From: an uncultured Candidatus Melainabacteria bacterium
GTDB lineage: Bacteria > Cyanobacteriota > Vampirovibrionia > Gastranaerophilales > Gastranaerophilaceae
Assembly (NCBI GenBank): GCA_934717855.1
Contig: CAKUZI010000008.1
Span: forward strand, 1 to 64,000
DNA length: 64,000 bases
Direction of reading: 5' to 3'
Positions 42,244-50,977 of the stretch are shown one piece after another. A program made the translations under genes and the position numbers. The notes below the pieces were generated by a model. That model was not told the origin of the DNA. It ran no database searches and was given only the letters and a program-made list of their open reading frames with translations. Every line of letters starts with the position of its first letter. The first letter of the stretch is position 1.

Positions 42244-42274
42244 GTCGAGAGTTTTACTGCTCTCGATTTTTTTT
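42244..42274 (+). terminator. Rho-independent terminator after fabH
   Basis: TCGAGAG (42245-42251) and CTCTCGA (42260-42266) are followed by eight T. Confidence 0.9.
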
Positions 42275-42380
42275 GTAAAAAAATATTAAATTTTTATATA
42301 AAAATACGAAAAATAAGTCAAAAATTTTTATTTAAAAACTTTTTATCCTTAGTGGTAAAAAAAGGAAAGTGTGTGTAATA

Positions 42381-43199
42381 ATGTCAATAACATCAACTGG
42401 GTCAGAAATGTTTAGAACTTTATCAAACGGAATGCGTGTTTCAACTCAAACAAAAGGAAATAAAACTTTAACAAAACTTTTAGATAAAGATGGGAAAGTG
42501 CTTATTGATAGAACAAAAACTATTGAAAAAGCGATTGTTGGAAACAAAAAAGTCATTACCAAAAAAGAAGATAGAATAGTAAATGTTTATAGTAAAAAAG
42601 ATTCTATAGGTTTTAGATATCAAGCCGACAGGGTTTATGACAAAGATGGCAAATTTCTTGGAATGCGTGAAATTGAAAATAAACCGGCTAGTGTAAAAAT
42701 TAGTAGTGGAAAAAATCCTCTTGATTTCTTGCCGAATGTAAAACATGTTACAAAAAGCGTTCCTACTGCGCAAGAAGTTTTTAGTTACATGAAATTCAGA
42801 TATTTGGACATTAGTAAAGTTGCAAAATCTTTTGTAAAAGATATTGAAAATGGAGTTACAACAAGAAAATTTGCGACAGAACTTGTTGACGGACTAAAAT
42901 ACAAACTTAAAAATCTTCCTGTTGGTTGTAGAAAACCTCAATACAACAATTCAATTAATTGTCAAAGTGCAATTATTGGTGACGCTAAAACCGGTGAAGA
43001 TTTGTATAAAACCGGAATGTTTTTAAGAGGCGATAGAAGTATTCGTTATAACAAAAAAGGTTTGCCATATCCGGAAGATATAAATTTTAAAACATATTAT
43101 TCAATGGAAAATGCCTCTTTGTCTGAAATGAAAGATGCATTTAGGGCAGAGCACCCATATTCAAGTTATTATTTATCCGATCTTAATATGCCGGAATAA
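42381..43199 (+). CDS. Hypothetical protein (272 aa)
   Basis: No family is recognised. The first 100 residues repeat short strand-turn units with D-K-D-G or K-K-D-S turns (LLDKDGKVLI, then VYDKDGKFLGMREI), comparable to the units of the YD-type proteins at 25721 and 63136. The C-terminal 150 residues are helical, with a C-R-K-P-Q-Y and N-C-Q-S segment. There is no signal peptide. An AAAGGAAAG site lies 13 bases before ATG 42381; the GTG at 42369 is an alternative start. It is inserted between fabH and fabD. Confidence 0.6.
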   Translation: MSITSTGSEMFRTLSNGMRVSTQTKGNKTLTKLLDKDGKVLIDRTKTIEKAIVGNKKVITKKEDRIVNVYSKKDSIGFRYQADRVYDKDGKFLGMREIENKPASVKISSGKNPLDFLPNVKHVTKSVPTAQEVFSYMKFRYLDISKVAKSFVKDIENGVTTRKFATELVDGLKYKLKNLPVGCRKPQYNNSINCQSAIIGDAKTGEDLYKTGMFLRGDRSIRYNKKGLPYPEDINFKTYYSMENASLSEMKDAFRAEHPYSSYYLSDLNMPE

Positions 43200-43216
43200 A
43201 AGTATTTTAGTTGAAT

Positions 43217-43244
43217 TTTACATTTTGTTTGTTCATAGTATAAT
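43217..43244 (+). promoter_or_regulatory. Promoter upstream of fabD (TTTACA-N16-TATAAT)
   Basis: TTTACA at 43217-43222 and a consensus TATAAT at 43239-43244 are followed by a 33-base leader with a GAGGG ribosome site. Confidence 0.65.
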
Positions 43245-43277
43245 TGTTCCGTGAATTTTATAAAGAGGGATATTACT

Positions 43278-44240
43278 ATGACAAAAAAAATTGCATTTCT
43301 TTTCCCTGGACAAGGGTCTCAAGCTGTAGGTATGGGAAAAGATTTATACGAAAATTTTGAAACATCTAAGAATGTTTTTGATACTGCTGACAAAGTTTTG
43401 GGCAAAAGTGTTACAACACTTTGTTTTGAGGGGCCGGAAGATTCTTTGAAACAAACAGTAAACACTCAACCTTGTATTGTTACAATGTCAATTGCGGCGT
43501 TGGAAGCTTTGAAATCTCAATTGGATATCAAACCTGACTTTGTTGCAGGTCACTCATTGGGCGAATATTGCGCAATGTACGAAGCTGGTGTTATGTCTAT
43601 GGAAACAACTTTTAAAGCAATTCAAAAAAGAGCTGACTTGATGAATGAATCAGCAAAACAATCAGGTGGTTCTGGTGCGATGTCTGCAATTTTGAACGCT
43701 CCTGAGGGTGCTTTGGAAGAAGCATTGAAAGAGGCATCAAGTGTTGGTTATGTTGATGTTGCAAATTATAATTCACCTGCTCAGGTTGTAATCACAGGAG
43801 ATAATGACGCAGTTGCAAAAGCCGGCGAAATTTTGTTGGAAAAAGGTGCAAGAAGAGTTGTTCCTCTTCCTGTTTCAGGTGCTTTCCACTCTAAGTTTAT
43901 GGAAAATGCAAGCAAAGAATTTGTAGGATTTGTTTCTGATTTGGAATTGAATAACGCATCTATCCCTGTAGTTACAAACGTTGACGCTAAAGCAACTGTT
44001 GAAAGTGCAGATTTCAGAGAAAAAATGCCAAAACAAATTTGTTCATCAGTACATTGGACTCAAACAATCCAACAAATGGCAAATGATGGTGTTGAAATTT
44101 TTGTAGAAATCGGACCTGGAAAAGTTCTTGCAGGTTTGAACAGGAAAATTGCTCCAGAAGCTAAAATGTTCAACGTATTTGACAAAGCTAGTTTAGAAGC
44201 AACAGTTAGTGCTTTGAAAGAAGAATTGGCATTAGTGTAA
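43278..44240 (+). CDS. fabD: Malonyl-CoA:ACP transacylase
   Basis: The enzyme loads malonyl groups onto ACP. The motif FPGQGSQAVGMG is at residues 9-20, the nucleophile is S93 in GHSLGEY, and the His is in the SGAFHSKFM block near 200. It is 320 aa, counted from ATG 43278 (Shine-Dalgarno AGAGGGA) rather than from the GTG at 43251. It is the only malonyltransferase in the window, so it may serve both fatty-acid synthesis and the adjacent polyene cluster, which has none. It has its own promoter and terminator. Confidence 0.96.
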   Translation: MTKKIAFLFPGQGSQAVGMGKDLYENFETSKNVFDTADKVLGKSVTTLCFEGPEDSLKQTVNTQPCIVTMSIAALEALKSQLDIKPDFVAGHSLGEYCAMYEAGVMSMETTFKAIQKRADLMNESAKQSGGSGAMSAILNAPEGALEEALKEASSVGYVDVANYNSPAQVVITGDNDAVAKAGEILLEKGARRVVPLPVSGAFHSKFMENASKEFVGFVSDLELNNASIPVVTNVDAKATVESADFREKMPKQICSSVHWTQTIQQMANDGVEIFVEIGPGKVLAGLNRKIAPEAKMFNVFDKASLEATVSALKEELALV

Positions 44241-44270
44241 GAAGTTGCAAAGTAGAATTTTATAAAAATG

Positions 44271-44302
44271 TAAGGTGAAGAGAAAATCTTCACCTTATTT
44301 TA
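44271..44302 (+). terminator. Terminator after fabD
   Basis: The 11-bp stem TAAGGTGAAGA/TCTTCACCTTA (44271-44297), with loop GAAAA, is followed by TTTTA. Confidence 0.8.
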
Positions 44303-44401
44303 TGAATAATAATAAATTTCATTCGAAAACATGATTACAAATATATGTATATGGGTATAATAGCCTGTATACCTGTATTAATATAAGATGAGGAGATATT
44401 T

Positions 44402-45174
44402 ATGATAAAGTTTAGCTTAAGAAGAGCTTTCGGGGGGGGGGCAATCGTGGCGAGGCACGTGATATAGTACGTGGGATTGGTGAAGAAGCTAAAAAATTCG
44501 CTTTTACTTTGGCTGAGGTTCTCATCACCCTCGGTATCATCGGTGTTGTTTCTGCAATAACTATGCCGGTATTGATTAGTCATTATAAAGTAAAGCAATT
44601 GGAAATAGGTTTTAAAGTTGCGGATTCTATTATTCAACAAGCTGTTAGAAGTTCTCTTAACGAGCTTGGGTATGAACAAATTTCGGATATTGATGTTTCA
44701 AGTATGGCTCTTATTCAACAAAATATGGATAAATTAAATGAAGCTTGGAATAAGCAATTTGTAAAAGGGGATAGAGATACTACAGGTTTAAAATATTATC
44801 ATCAAAAAATTTATATGTATGGAATTTTAGGCGATAATAAACAATCTTATTTTGCATATAAAAATACAAATATTCTTCCAAATGGAGTTTTGGTTTCAGA
44901 TTTTTCATATATTTGGGAAGGTGGCAAAGCTCGTTATGGTTTTTGGTTTGATACGAATGGTCCTTACAAAGGGCCAAATCGTTTAGGGCATGATATTTTT
45001 ATATATTATGATAAAGATTACGGTGACAGAACAAGTTTATGCAATCCTACAATTGGGCATTCAGAAAAAGAAAAAGGTTGCTATCAGTGGGCAAGAAGAA
45101 ATGTTAGTCCAATTGATAAGTCAAAATCTTATTGGGACATTCTTTTCAAACCGAAAAGTTATTGGAAAAAATAA
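44402..45174 (+). CDS. Prepilin-like protein, out of frame at a G10 tract (possibly phase-variable)
   Basis: ATG 44402 has a perfect GAGGAG site 6 bases upstream and opens MIKFSLRRAFGGG, but that frame stops at TAG 44465. The downstream frame, open from within the G run to 45174, reads NRGEARDIVRGIGEEAKKF and then AFTLAEVLITLGIIGVVSAI, a complete type II/IV prepilin leader and helix. The two parts join only if the G tract (44432-44441, ten G) had 8 or 11 G. With 8 G the leader is continuous. The rest (about 200 aa) is a typical pseudopilin with a variable, Tyr- and Gly-rich C-terminal part. It is either a phase-variable surface protein in the OFF state, a fresh pseudogene, or a homopolymer sequencing error. 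Confidence 0.8.
44432..44441 (+). repeat. G10 homopolymer in the pilin leader
   Basis: This is a run of ten G in an otherwise very AT-rich sequence, placed between the start codon and the pilin helix. Changes of one G switch the reading frame. Confidence 0.85.
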
Positions 45175-45269
45175 TTGCAACGGATGAAAAATGTTTTAAA
45201 CTTATTTGTTTGTTAGTTCTAACTTGCAATTATTTCTCTTCGCCTCTTGTTGTCTTTACATTTAAAAAC

Positions 45270-45301
45270 TTAGCTACTTCGCTTCCTAGTCGCTTAGCTG
45301 T
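45270..45301. repeat. Octanucleotide tandem array between the pilin gene and fabG
   Basis: Four 8-nt units of the type TTAGCTAC/CTAGTCGC lie in a 255-base gap that holds no supported gene. The opposite strand resembles the array inside the KS-DH gene. Confidence 0.6.
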
Positions 45302-45429
45302 TTTCATCACCTTTCTCTTCAAATTTGTTAATAAACTGGCAAAACTCGCATATTTATGCTACAATTTGACCTAAGGGATAAGATAAATTCGTTTTTTATT
45401 TTATTTATTAATAAATAAGGAGAAAATTA

Positions 45430-46161
45430 ATGACAGAAAGAAAAATTGCTTTGGTAACAGGCGGTTCTCGCGGTATCGGGTTGGCTTGTGCTTTGGAACT
45501 TGCAAAAGCAGGTTGCGACATTATTATTAACGACATTTGTGATGCTGAAAAAGCTCAACCGGCTTTAGACGAAATCAAAGCTTGTGGCGCAAACGCATAT
45601 TTCTACCAATTTGACGTTTCAAATCCTGAAGCTGTTCAAGAAAATGTAGACAAAATGATTGCTGAACACGGCAAAATTGATGTATTGTTGAACAATGCTG
45701 GTATTACAAAAGATGGTCTATTTATTAGAATGGATATGGAGCAATGGGAAAGAGTTATTAAAATTAACTTGACTAGTGCTTATTGCGTTACTCACGCTGT
45801 TATCAAATATATGATGAAAGCTCGTCAAGGTTCTATTATCAACATGTCAAGTGTTGTTGGTCTTCACGGAAACCCTGGTCAAGCTAACTATTCAGCTTCA
45901 AAAGCAGGTTTAATCGGGTTGACAAAAACTCTTGCAAAAGAATTTGGTTCAAGAAACATCAGAGTTAACGCTGTATGCCCTGGATTTATCCAAACAGCTA
46001 TGACAGCTAATTTGCCTAACATTGACGAATACTTGAAAGCTATTCCAATGAAACGTCTTGGAACTCCTGAAGATATTGCTAAAACAGTTAAGTATTTAGC
46101 ATTAGATGCAGATTACGTTTCAGGTCAAGCAATCGAAGTTGCTGGAGCGTTGATTATCTAG
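45430..46161 (+). CDS. fabG: 3-oxoacyl-ACP reductase (housekeeping FabG)
   Basis: A short-chain dehydrogenase of 243 aa. VTGGSRGIGLA is at residues 9-19, NNAGITKDGLF near 90, the catalytic Ser in NMSSVVGLHGN near 141, and Tyr/Lys in YSASKAG near 155-159. This is the reductase of the fatty-acid elongation cycle, distinct from the copy in the pigment cluster. A possible TACAAT promoter is at 45360. The stop codon runs straight into an array of 7-nt repeats. Confidence 0.93.
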   Translation: MTERKIALVTGGSRGIGLACALELAKAGCDIIINDICDAEKAQPALDEIKACGANAYFYQFDVSNPEAVQENVDKMIAEHGKIDVLLNNAGITKDGLFIRMDMEQWERVIKINLTSAYCVTHAVIKYMMKARQGSIINMSSVVGLHGNPGQANYSASKAGLIGLTKTLAKEFGSRNIRVNAVCPGFIQTAMTANLPNIDEYLKAIPMKRLGTPEDIAKTVKYLALDADYVSGQAIEVAGALII

Positions 46162-46273
46162 TGAATGGTGAATAGTGAGGTGTGAGTGGTCCATTTCAAG
46201 AGTATTTGTTTGAATAAATTTTGAACAAAGTGAATTAAAAGGTCTATTCACTACTCACAATTCACGACTCACT
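46161..46273. repeat. Inverted pair of heptanucleotide tandem arrays after fabG
   Basis: Four 7-nt units of GTGAATG/GTGAGTG type (46161-46188) face four units of ATTCACT/ACTCACA type (46246-46273), about 57 bases apart. The two arrays are complementary, so the block can fold as one long hairpin. The same unit occurs near 3965-4018. Confidence 0.65.
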
Positions 46274-46325
46274 TTGCAAAAAAAGTTAAGATTTTTAACA
46301 ATATGGATACCAAATTGTAAAATTC

Positions 46326-46354
46326 TTGCAAAAAATTCTTGCGTTAAGTATAAT
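46326..46354 (+). promoter_or_regulatory. Promoter of acpP (TTGCAA-N17-TATAAT)
   Basis: TTGCAA at 46326-46331 and TATAAT at 46349-46354 have a 17-base spacer, giving a leader of about 45 bases before acpP. Confidence 0.65.
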
Positions 46355-46404
46355 GTAAGAGAACAAATAGTATAGTAATACAATTAATTATGAGGAAATT
46401 AGAA

Positions 46405-46638
46405 ATGAGTACATTTGAAAAAGTAAAAAAAGTTGTTGTAGATCAATTAAGCGTTGATGAAGCATTGGTTACTCCAGAAGCAAGCTTTACAGCTGATTTG
46501 GGTGCTGATTCTTTGGATACAGTTGAATTGGTTATGGCTTTCGAAGAAGAATTCGGTTGCGAAATTCCTGATGAAGAAGCTGAAAAAATTCAAACAGTTC
46601 AAGATGCTGTTACTTACATTGATGCTCACAGCAAATAG
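46405..46638 (+). CDS. acpP: Acyl carrier protein
   Basis: The central carrier of fatty-acid synthesis. S36 in [19 protein letters not shown] is the phosphopantetheine site, and the C-terminal helix ends with [16 protein letters not shown] 46405, preceded by GAGGAAATTAG, is preferred to the in-frame ATG 46390, which lies within that ribosome site. It is 77 aa, very acidic. fabF follows after about 150 bases with a hairpin between. Confidence 0.97.
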   Translation: MSTFEKVKKVVVDQLSVDEALVTPEASFTADLGADSLDTVELVMAFEEEFGCEIPDEEAEKIQTVQDAVTYIDAHSK

Positions 46639-46717
46639 GCTTCAAGCTTAATCGAGGGTCGGCATGGAGTTGCCTCTCTTAAACTCGTTGCTGAAACTCG
46701 GTTTGTTTATAAAGTTG

Positions 46718-46753
46718 CGAGGGTGAAAGTTTAATATTGAATTTTCTCCCTCG
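46718..46753 (+). promoter_or_regulatory. Hairpin between acpP and fabF
   Basis: CGAGGG (46718-46723) pairs with CCCTCG (46748-46753), with an A-rich/T-rich loop extending the stem. There is no T run after it, so it is a weak terminator or a processing stem that could set acpP in excess over fabF. Confidence 0.45.
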
Positions 46754-46785
46754 TATATTTAAAAGATAGTTAAAAAGGTAAAGAG

Positions 46786-48039
46786 ATGACAAAAAGAAGA
46801 GTAGTTATCACAGGACTTGGCGCAGTTACACCGTTTGGTGTTGGTGTTGACAAATTTTGGAATAGTCTTGTTGAAGGAAAAAGCGGAATAAGTACTTCTG
46901 AGCTTATTGATATCAGTAAGCACGTTGTAAAAATTTCTGGTGAAGTTAAAAACTTTCACCCTGAAGAATATATTGATCCAAAAGAAGCTAAGAAAATGGA
47001 TAGATACATTCAGTTTGCAGTTATTGCAGCTGATGAAGCTATCAAAGATGCTAAATTGGACGAAGTAAAAGATGTAGACCCTTATAAAATCGGTGTTATG
47101 GTTAGTTCTGCAGCTGGCGGTTTCAGAACTTTTGAAGAAAACCATGTTAGAATTCTTGAAAAAGGACCTAACAAATGTTCTCCGTTTACAATTCCTATGA
47201 TGATTGTGAACATGGCATCAGGTCGTATTTCAATGCGTCACGGTTTTAAAGGTATTAACAAAGTAGTTGTTTCCGCTTGTGCAACTGGTACTCACACAGT
47301 TGGTGATGCGTTTAGATCAATTCAATATGGTGATGCTGATATTATGGTTGCCGGTGGTTGTGAAGCTACTATTTGTGACGTTGGTATTGGAGCTTTCTCT
47401 AGTGCAAGAACACTTTCTAAACGTAACGACGAACCTACAAAAGCTTCTCGCCCTTGGGATGTTGAAAGAGATGGTTTCGTAATGTCAGAAGGTGCTGGTG
47501 TTCTTATTCTTGAAGAATATGAACATGCTAAAAAACGTGGTGCAAAAATCTATGCTGAAGTTGTTGGATATGGTCAAACAGGTGATGCTTATGATGTTGT
47601 TGCTCCTGATCCGGAAGGACAAGGTGCTATCCACGCAATGCAATTTGCTCTAGAAGATGCAGGTATGAAACCGACTGATGTTCAGTATATCAATGCTCAC
47701 GGTACAAGTACAGGTTTGGGCGACGTAGCTGAATCAAAAGCTATTGAGTACGTTTTCGGTGACAAAGATACAAACAAAGATTTGTTAGTTAGTTCAACAA
47801 AATCTATGCACGGTCACCTTTTGGGTGCAACAGGTGCTGTTGAATGTATTGCTTGTGTTAAAGCGATTAATGAACATCTTGTTCCTCCAACTATTAATTT
47901 AGACAATCAAGATGAACATGTTGCTAATTTGGATTATGTTCCACATAAAGCAAGAAAAGCTGACATCCATGCCGCATTATCAAATTCATTCGGATTTGGC
48001 GGTCAAAACGCATCTTTAATTATTAAAGAAGCAAAATAA
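46786..48039 (+). CDS. fabF: Beta-ketoacyl-ACP synthase II
   Basis: The elongation condensing enzyme of fatty-acid synthesis. C165 in VVSACATGTH is the nucleophile, and the two His lie in NAHGTSTGLGD and MHGHLLGATGA. The C-terminal SNSFGFGGQNASLI is typical. It is 417 aa. An AAAGGTAAAGAG site precedes the ATG. It closes the fab region and has its own terminator. It is clearly more FabF-like than either ketosynthase of the pigment cluster. Confidence 0.96.
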   Translation: MTKRRVVITGLGAVTPFGVGVDKFWNSLVEGKSGISTSELIDISKHVVKISGEVKNFHPEEYIDPKEAKKMDRYIQFAVIAADEAIKDAKLDEVKDVDPYKIGVMVSSAAGGFRTFEENHVRILEKGPNKCSPFTIPMMIVNMASGRISMRHGFKGINKVVVSACATGTHTVGDAFRSIQYGDADIMVAGGCEATICDVGIGAFSSARTLSKRNDEPTKASRPWDVERDGFVMSEGAGVLILEEYEHAKKRGAKIYAEVVGYGQTGDAYDVVAPDPEGQGAIHAMQFALEDAGMKPTDVQYINAHGTSTGLGDVAESKAIEYVFGDKDTNKDLLVSSTKSMHGHLLGATGAVECIACVKAINEHLVPPTINLDNQDEHVANLDYVPHKARKADIHAALSNSFGFGGQNASLIIKEAK

Positions 48040-48081
48040 TTAATTAGGCTAATGTAAAAGCAAATATATATGTGATGTAAC

Positions 48082-48107
48082 GCTCCTTGAAAAAGGAGCT
48101 TTTTTTT
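48082..48107 (+). terminator. Terminator after fabF
   Basis: GCTCCTT (48082-48088) and AAGGAGC (48093-48099) are followed by eight T. Confidence 0.9.
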
Positions 48108-48114
48108 GCAAAAC

Positions 48115-48140
48115 AAATCGCGGGTTTTATTCCGCGATTT
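48115..48140 (-). terminator. Terminator after proA
   Basis: AAATCGCGG (48115-48123) pairs with CCGCGATTT (48132-48140). On the minus strand it is followed by TGTTTTG. Confidence 0.65.
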
Positions 48141-48216
48141 ATCTAATTTTATATGCCAAAATAAGAAGTGGCATGAAATGTTATTTATTACCTATTAAAA
48201 TAAAATTGGCTAATAA

Positions 48217-49476
48217 TTATGTGCGAAGAGTTATATCTTTGTGGTGAAATTGTTTTTCTCCGGAAACGTAATCTCCGACAATATTCCCATTCCCAATTAA
48301 TTTATATTTATAAATAGTCAACCCCTCAAGACCAACCGGGCCTCTAGCGTGTGTTTTGTTTGTAGAAATTCCAACTTCTGCTCCGAAACCATATCTAAAA
48401 CCGTCTGCAAATCTTGTTGAGGCGTTAAAATATACGCCTGCTGAATCAACTTTATTCATAAATTTTTCAGCGTTTTCAATGTTTTTTGTAATTATGCTGT
48501 CTGTGTGCCCTGAGCCGTATGTATTTATGTGCTCAATAGCTTCGTCAACGCTATCAACAGTTTTGAATGCTAAAATTTTGTCGCCATATTCGTGAGCCCA
48601 ACTTTCAGGTTCTGCAATAAGTTGAATTTCTGATAATTGCAAAGAAGCAAGAAGTTCGTCTTTGTGAGCAAAATTTTTATGAATTAAGAGTGTTTCAACA
48701 GCATTGCAAGCACTTGGGTACTGAGTTTTGGCGTCGGTAACAACTTTTATTGCCATATCTAGATCAGCACTTTCATCTACTAATATGTGGCAAATTCCGT
48801 CTGCATGTCCAAGTACAGGAATTCTTGTGTTGTCTTTGATAAATCGAACGAGTTTGTTGCTTCCGCGAGGGATGATTAAATTAATATATTTGTCGCATTT
48901 CAACATTTCGTTAACTTCATCGTGTGTAAAGATTTGTTGAACAACGTTTTCAGGAAACTCTTCGATTTCTGATAAGGCAGAATTTATTACTGACAAGATT
49001 TTTTTATTTGTGTTAATGCTTTCTTTGCCACCTTTTAGGATAACGGCATTTGCGGATTTTATAGCAAGAGAGGAAATCTGTGCTATAACATCCGGTCTCG
49101 CTTCAAAAATTATCCCTAAAACGCCAATAGGGCAAGATACTTTGTACAAAGTTAAATCGCTATCGAGTTCTCGAACCAAAAGTTTTTTGTTAATAGGATC
49201 TTCAAGTTTTGCAACATCACGAATTCCTGCGACCATATCACGCATTTTTGTTTCACTGAAAACAAGTCTGTTAAAAGTTGATTTTGATAATTTACCATCA
49301 TCGACAAGTTTTTGAGCAAGTTCTAGATCAATTTTATTTGCTTCAAAAATTTCATCTTTTGCACTTTCAATTTTATCGGCAATTTTTATCAAAGCTTTAT
49401 TTTTGATTTCTGTTGATAAGTCAGCAATTTTTAATGAAGCTTCTTTTGCGTTTTTTGCTATTTGTGTAAAATCCAT
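48217..49476 (-). CDS. proA: Gamma-glutamyl phosphate reductase (glutamate-5-semialdehyde dehydrogenase)
   Basis: Second step of proline synthesis. The aldehyde-dehydrogenase-type protein (419 aa) has the catalytic Cys in YPSACNAVETLLIHK near residue 250. GVLGIIFEARPDV near 118, LKGGKESINTNK near 147, LIIPRGSNKLVRFI and a final FGAEVGISTNKTHARGPVGLEGLTIYK also match. It lies about 80 bases downstream of proB on the same strand. The gap contains a GTAG hairpin and an 8-nt array, so the proB-proA operon has been invaded by repeats but could still be co-transcribed. Confidence 0.95.
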   Translation of the reverse strand: MDFTQIAKNAKEASLKIADLSTEIKNKALIKIADKIESAKDEIFEANKIDLELAQKLVDDGKLSKSTFNRLVFSETKMRDMVAGIRDVAKLEDPINKKLLVRELDSDLTLYKVSCPIGVLGIIFEARPDVIAQISSLAIKSANAVILKGGKESINTNKKILSVINSALSEIEEFPENVVQQIFTHDEVNEMLKCDKYINLIIPRGSNKLVRFIKDNTRIPVLGHADGICHILVDESADLDMAIKVVTDAKTQYPSACNAVETLLIHKNFAHKDELLASLQLSEIQLIAEPESWAHEYGDKILAFKTVDSVDEAIEHINTYGSGHTDSIITKNIENAEKFMNKVDSAGVYFNASTRFADGFRYGFGAEVGISTNKTHARGPVGLEGLTIYKYKLIGNGNIVGDYVSGEKQFHHKDITLRT

Positions 49477-49495
49477 TTTCTTGTCCTTTTTTGTT

Positions 49496-49519
49496 GGCGG
49501 GGTAGGTACTCCGCCCTAC
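49496..49519 (-). repeat. GTAG-headed REP-like hairpin (copy 4)
   Basis: On the minus strand GTAG is followed by stem GGCGGAGT/ACCCCGCC (one mismatch) with loop ACCT. It lies between proB and proA. Confidence 0.6.
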
Positions 49520-49538
49520 TGTAACTTGTTTTCACTTC

Positions 49539-49554
49539 TTAGCTACTTAGTTGT
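49539..49554. repeat. Two-unit octanucleotide array
   Basis: TTAGCTAC is followed by TTAGTTGT, adjoining the proB stop codon. These match units of the array at 45270. Confidence 0.45.
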
Positions 49555-49555
49555 T

Positions 49556-50695
49556 TTATAACAATGTTATATTATCTCTTGTAATAATTGCGTCGTAGTT
49601 TTTGAAGCCGAGAATTTCCATAATATTGTCGGAATGGCAACCGATTACGCGTCTGCATGAATCTGAAGCATAATTTACTATTCCGCGAGCAATTTCATTT
49701 CTGTTTTGATCGAGAATTGAAACAACATCGCCTTTGTTAAATTCATTAATAACTTCACAAACTCCGATTGGAAGCAAACTTTTTTGTGCTAATAAAGCTT
49801 TTTTTGCACCGTCATTAACGACAATTTGACCGATAATGTTTGTTGCGTAACCAATCCAGCGTTTTTTATCAGACAATTCTTCAGTTTGTGGAAGAAACAT
49901 TGTTCCGATTTCTTCACCGTCAAAGATTTTTTTGATTACGTAAGGGATTTTTCCGTTGGCAATCAGCATTCTACCGCCGAAACGTGTAACCATTTGAGCG
50001 GCTTTAAGTTTGGTTCTCATTCCGCCACGTCCGCCCTCTGAAGCATCTGTTCCTAGAGAAAGGATTTTGTCTGTTACTTCGTCTACTTTTCTAATAATTT
50101 TTGCATCAGGATTTGTTTTTGGGTTCTTGTCGTAAAGCCCCTCAACATCTGATAAAATAACCAACAAATCGGCATCAAGTTCACTTGCAACGAGGGCAGA
50201 AAGTTTGTCGTTATCAGAAAAACAAACTTGCATGTGTTCATAATGTGGATGAACTTCAACCGTTGATACTGTGTCATTTTGGTTAATGATAGGAATTACA
50301 CCGAGTTCCAAAAGTTTGTTCAAAGTTGTTCTCAGGCTCAAATATCTTTGGCGAAGAGAAAAATCATCTTCTGTCAAAAGTATTTGAGAAGCGATTAAAC
50401 CATATGTATCAAATCCGCTTTCGTAAATCGACATCAATTTGCCTTGACCAATAGCGGCACAAGCTTGTTTTAGAGCCATTCCCTCTGTACTGTCAATCCC
50501 TAGACGTTTTTTACCTAAACCTACGGCGCCTGATGTTACAACAATAACTTCTTTTCCCATTCTTGCAAGATGTGATAAATCTTCGATGAATGAAAAAATT
50601 CTTGGTAACGAAACATAGCCGTCGTCACCTCTTAAAATATTTGTCCCAAATTTGAAAACGATACGTTTTGCATTAATAAATTCTTTTCTGTCCAT
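49556..50695 (-). CDS. proB: Glutamate 5-kinase
   Basis: First step of proline synthesis, inhibited by proline. An amino-acid-kinase domain (VFKFGTNIL at the N-terminus, VTSGAVGLGKKRLG near 53, a GGRGGMRTKLKAAQMVTRFG block near 210) is followed by a C-terminal PUA domain (about 280-379), which is the full-length form. The frame extends 27 codons upstream, but ATG 50695 (MDRKEFINAKRIVFK) lies 6 bases after TATAAT, a leaderless arrangement, and gives the family length of 379 aa. Confidence 0.95.
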   Translation of the reverse strand: MDRKEFINAKRIVFKFGTNILRGDDGYVSLPRIFSFIEDLSHLARMGKEVIVVTSGAVGLGKKRLGIDSTEGMALKQACAAIGQGKLMSIYESGFDTYGLIASQILLTEDDFSLRQRYLSLRTTLNKLLELGVIPIINQNDTVSTVEVHPHYEHMQVCFSDNDKLSALVASELDADLLVILSDVEGLYDKNPKTNPDAKIIRKVDEVTDKILSLGTDASEGGRGGMRTKLKAAQMVTRFGGRMLIANGKIPYVIKKIFDGEEIGTMFLPQTEELSDKKRWIGYATNIIGQIVVNDGAKKALLAQKSLLPIGVCEVINEFNKGDVVSILDQNRNEIARGIVNYASDSCRRVIGCHSDNIMEILGFKNYDAIITRDNITLL

Positions 50696-50701
50696 AACTT
50701 G

Positions 50702-50707
50702 ATTATA
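50702..50707 (-). promoter_or_regulatory. -10 box TATAAT, 6 nt before the proB start codon
   Basis: A consensus -10 on the minus strand, with spacer CAAGTT before ATG 50695 and no Shine-Dalgarno. Confidence 0.6.
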
Positions 50708-50720
50708 GTACAAAAAATAA

Positions 50721-50954
50721 TTATGGGATAAACTTTTTTCTATCAAAAAGTTTGTCAAAATCCAAATTGAGTTCATTCAAAATAGCAACTATAACGGAAA
50801 GTGAGGTATTTGTTTCTCCTCTTTCTATTGTACCGATAACTTGTCCATACGAGACCCCAATTTTTTCAGCGAGTTGTTCTTGTGATAAGCCTGCACGATT
50901 TCGTTCTGCTCTCAGATTTCGCCCAAATTCTTTTAAAATTTCTTTTTTATCCAT
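50721..50954 (-). CDS. Small XRE-family helix-turn-helix regulator (77 aa)
   Basis: The peptide is a Cro/CI-type domain: LRAERNRAGLSQEQLAEKIGV, then SYGQVIGTIERGETNTSLSVIVAIL and a short tail. It has no sensor or toxin partner. TAGAAT ends 7 bases before the ATG. The upstream region holds a palindrome (50978-50996) that could be its operator. It lies between proB and the divergent pilin gene at 51056, either of which it might control. It is distinct from the XRE protein at 62319. Confidence 0.88.
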   Translation of the reverse strand: MDKKEILKEFGRNLRAERNRAGLSQEQLAEKIGVSYGQVIGTIERGETNTSLSVIVAILNELNLDFDKLFDRKKFIP

Positions 50955-50977
50955 ACAGAAAATTCTATGTTGTTGAC

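Noticed and set aside
44509..45174. Pilin gene read as starting at TTG 44509
   Set aside because: TTG 44509 is inside the prepilin leader motif (FTLAEV) and has no ribosome site. The leader and a perfect Shine-Dalgarno lie upstream across the G10 tract.
45132..45374. 80-codon frame between the pilin gene and fabG
   Set aside because: It overlaps the pilin 3' end in another frame and crosses the 8-nt array; no initiation signal.
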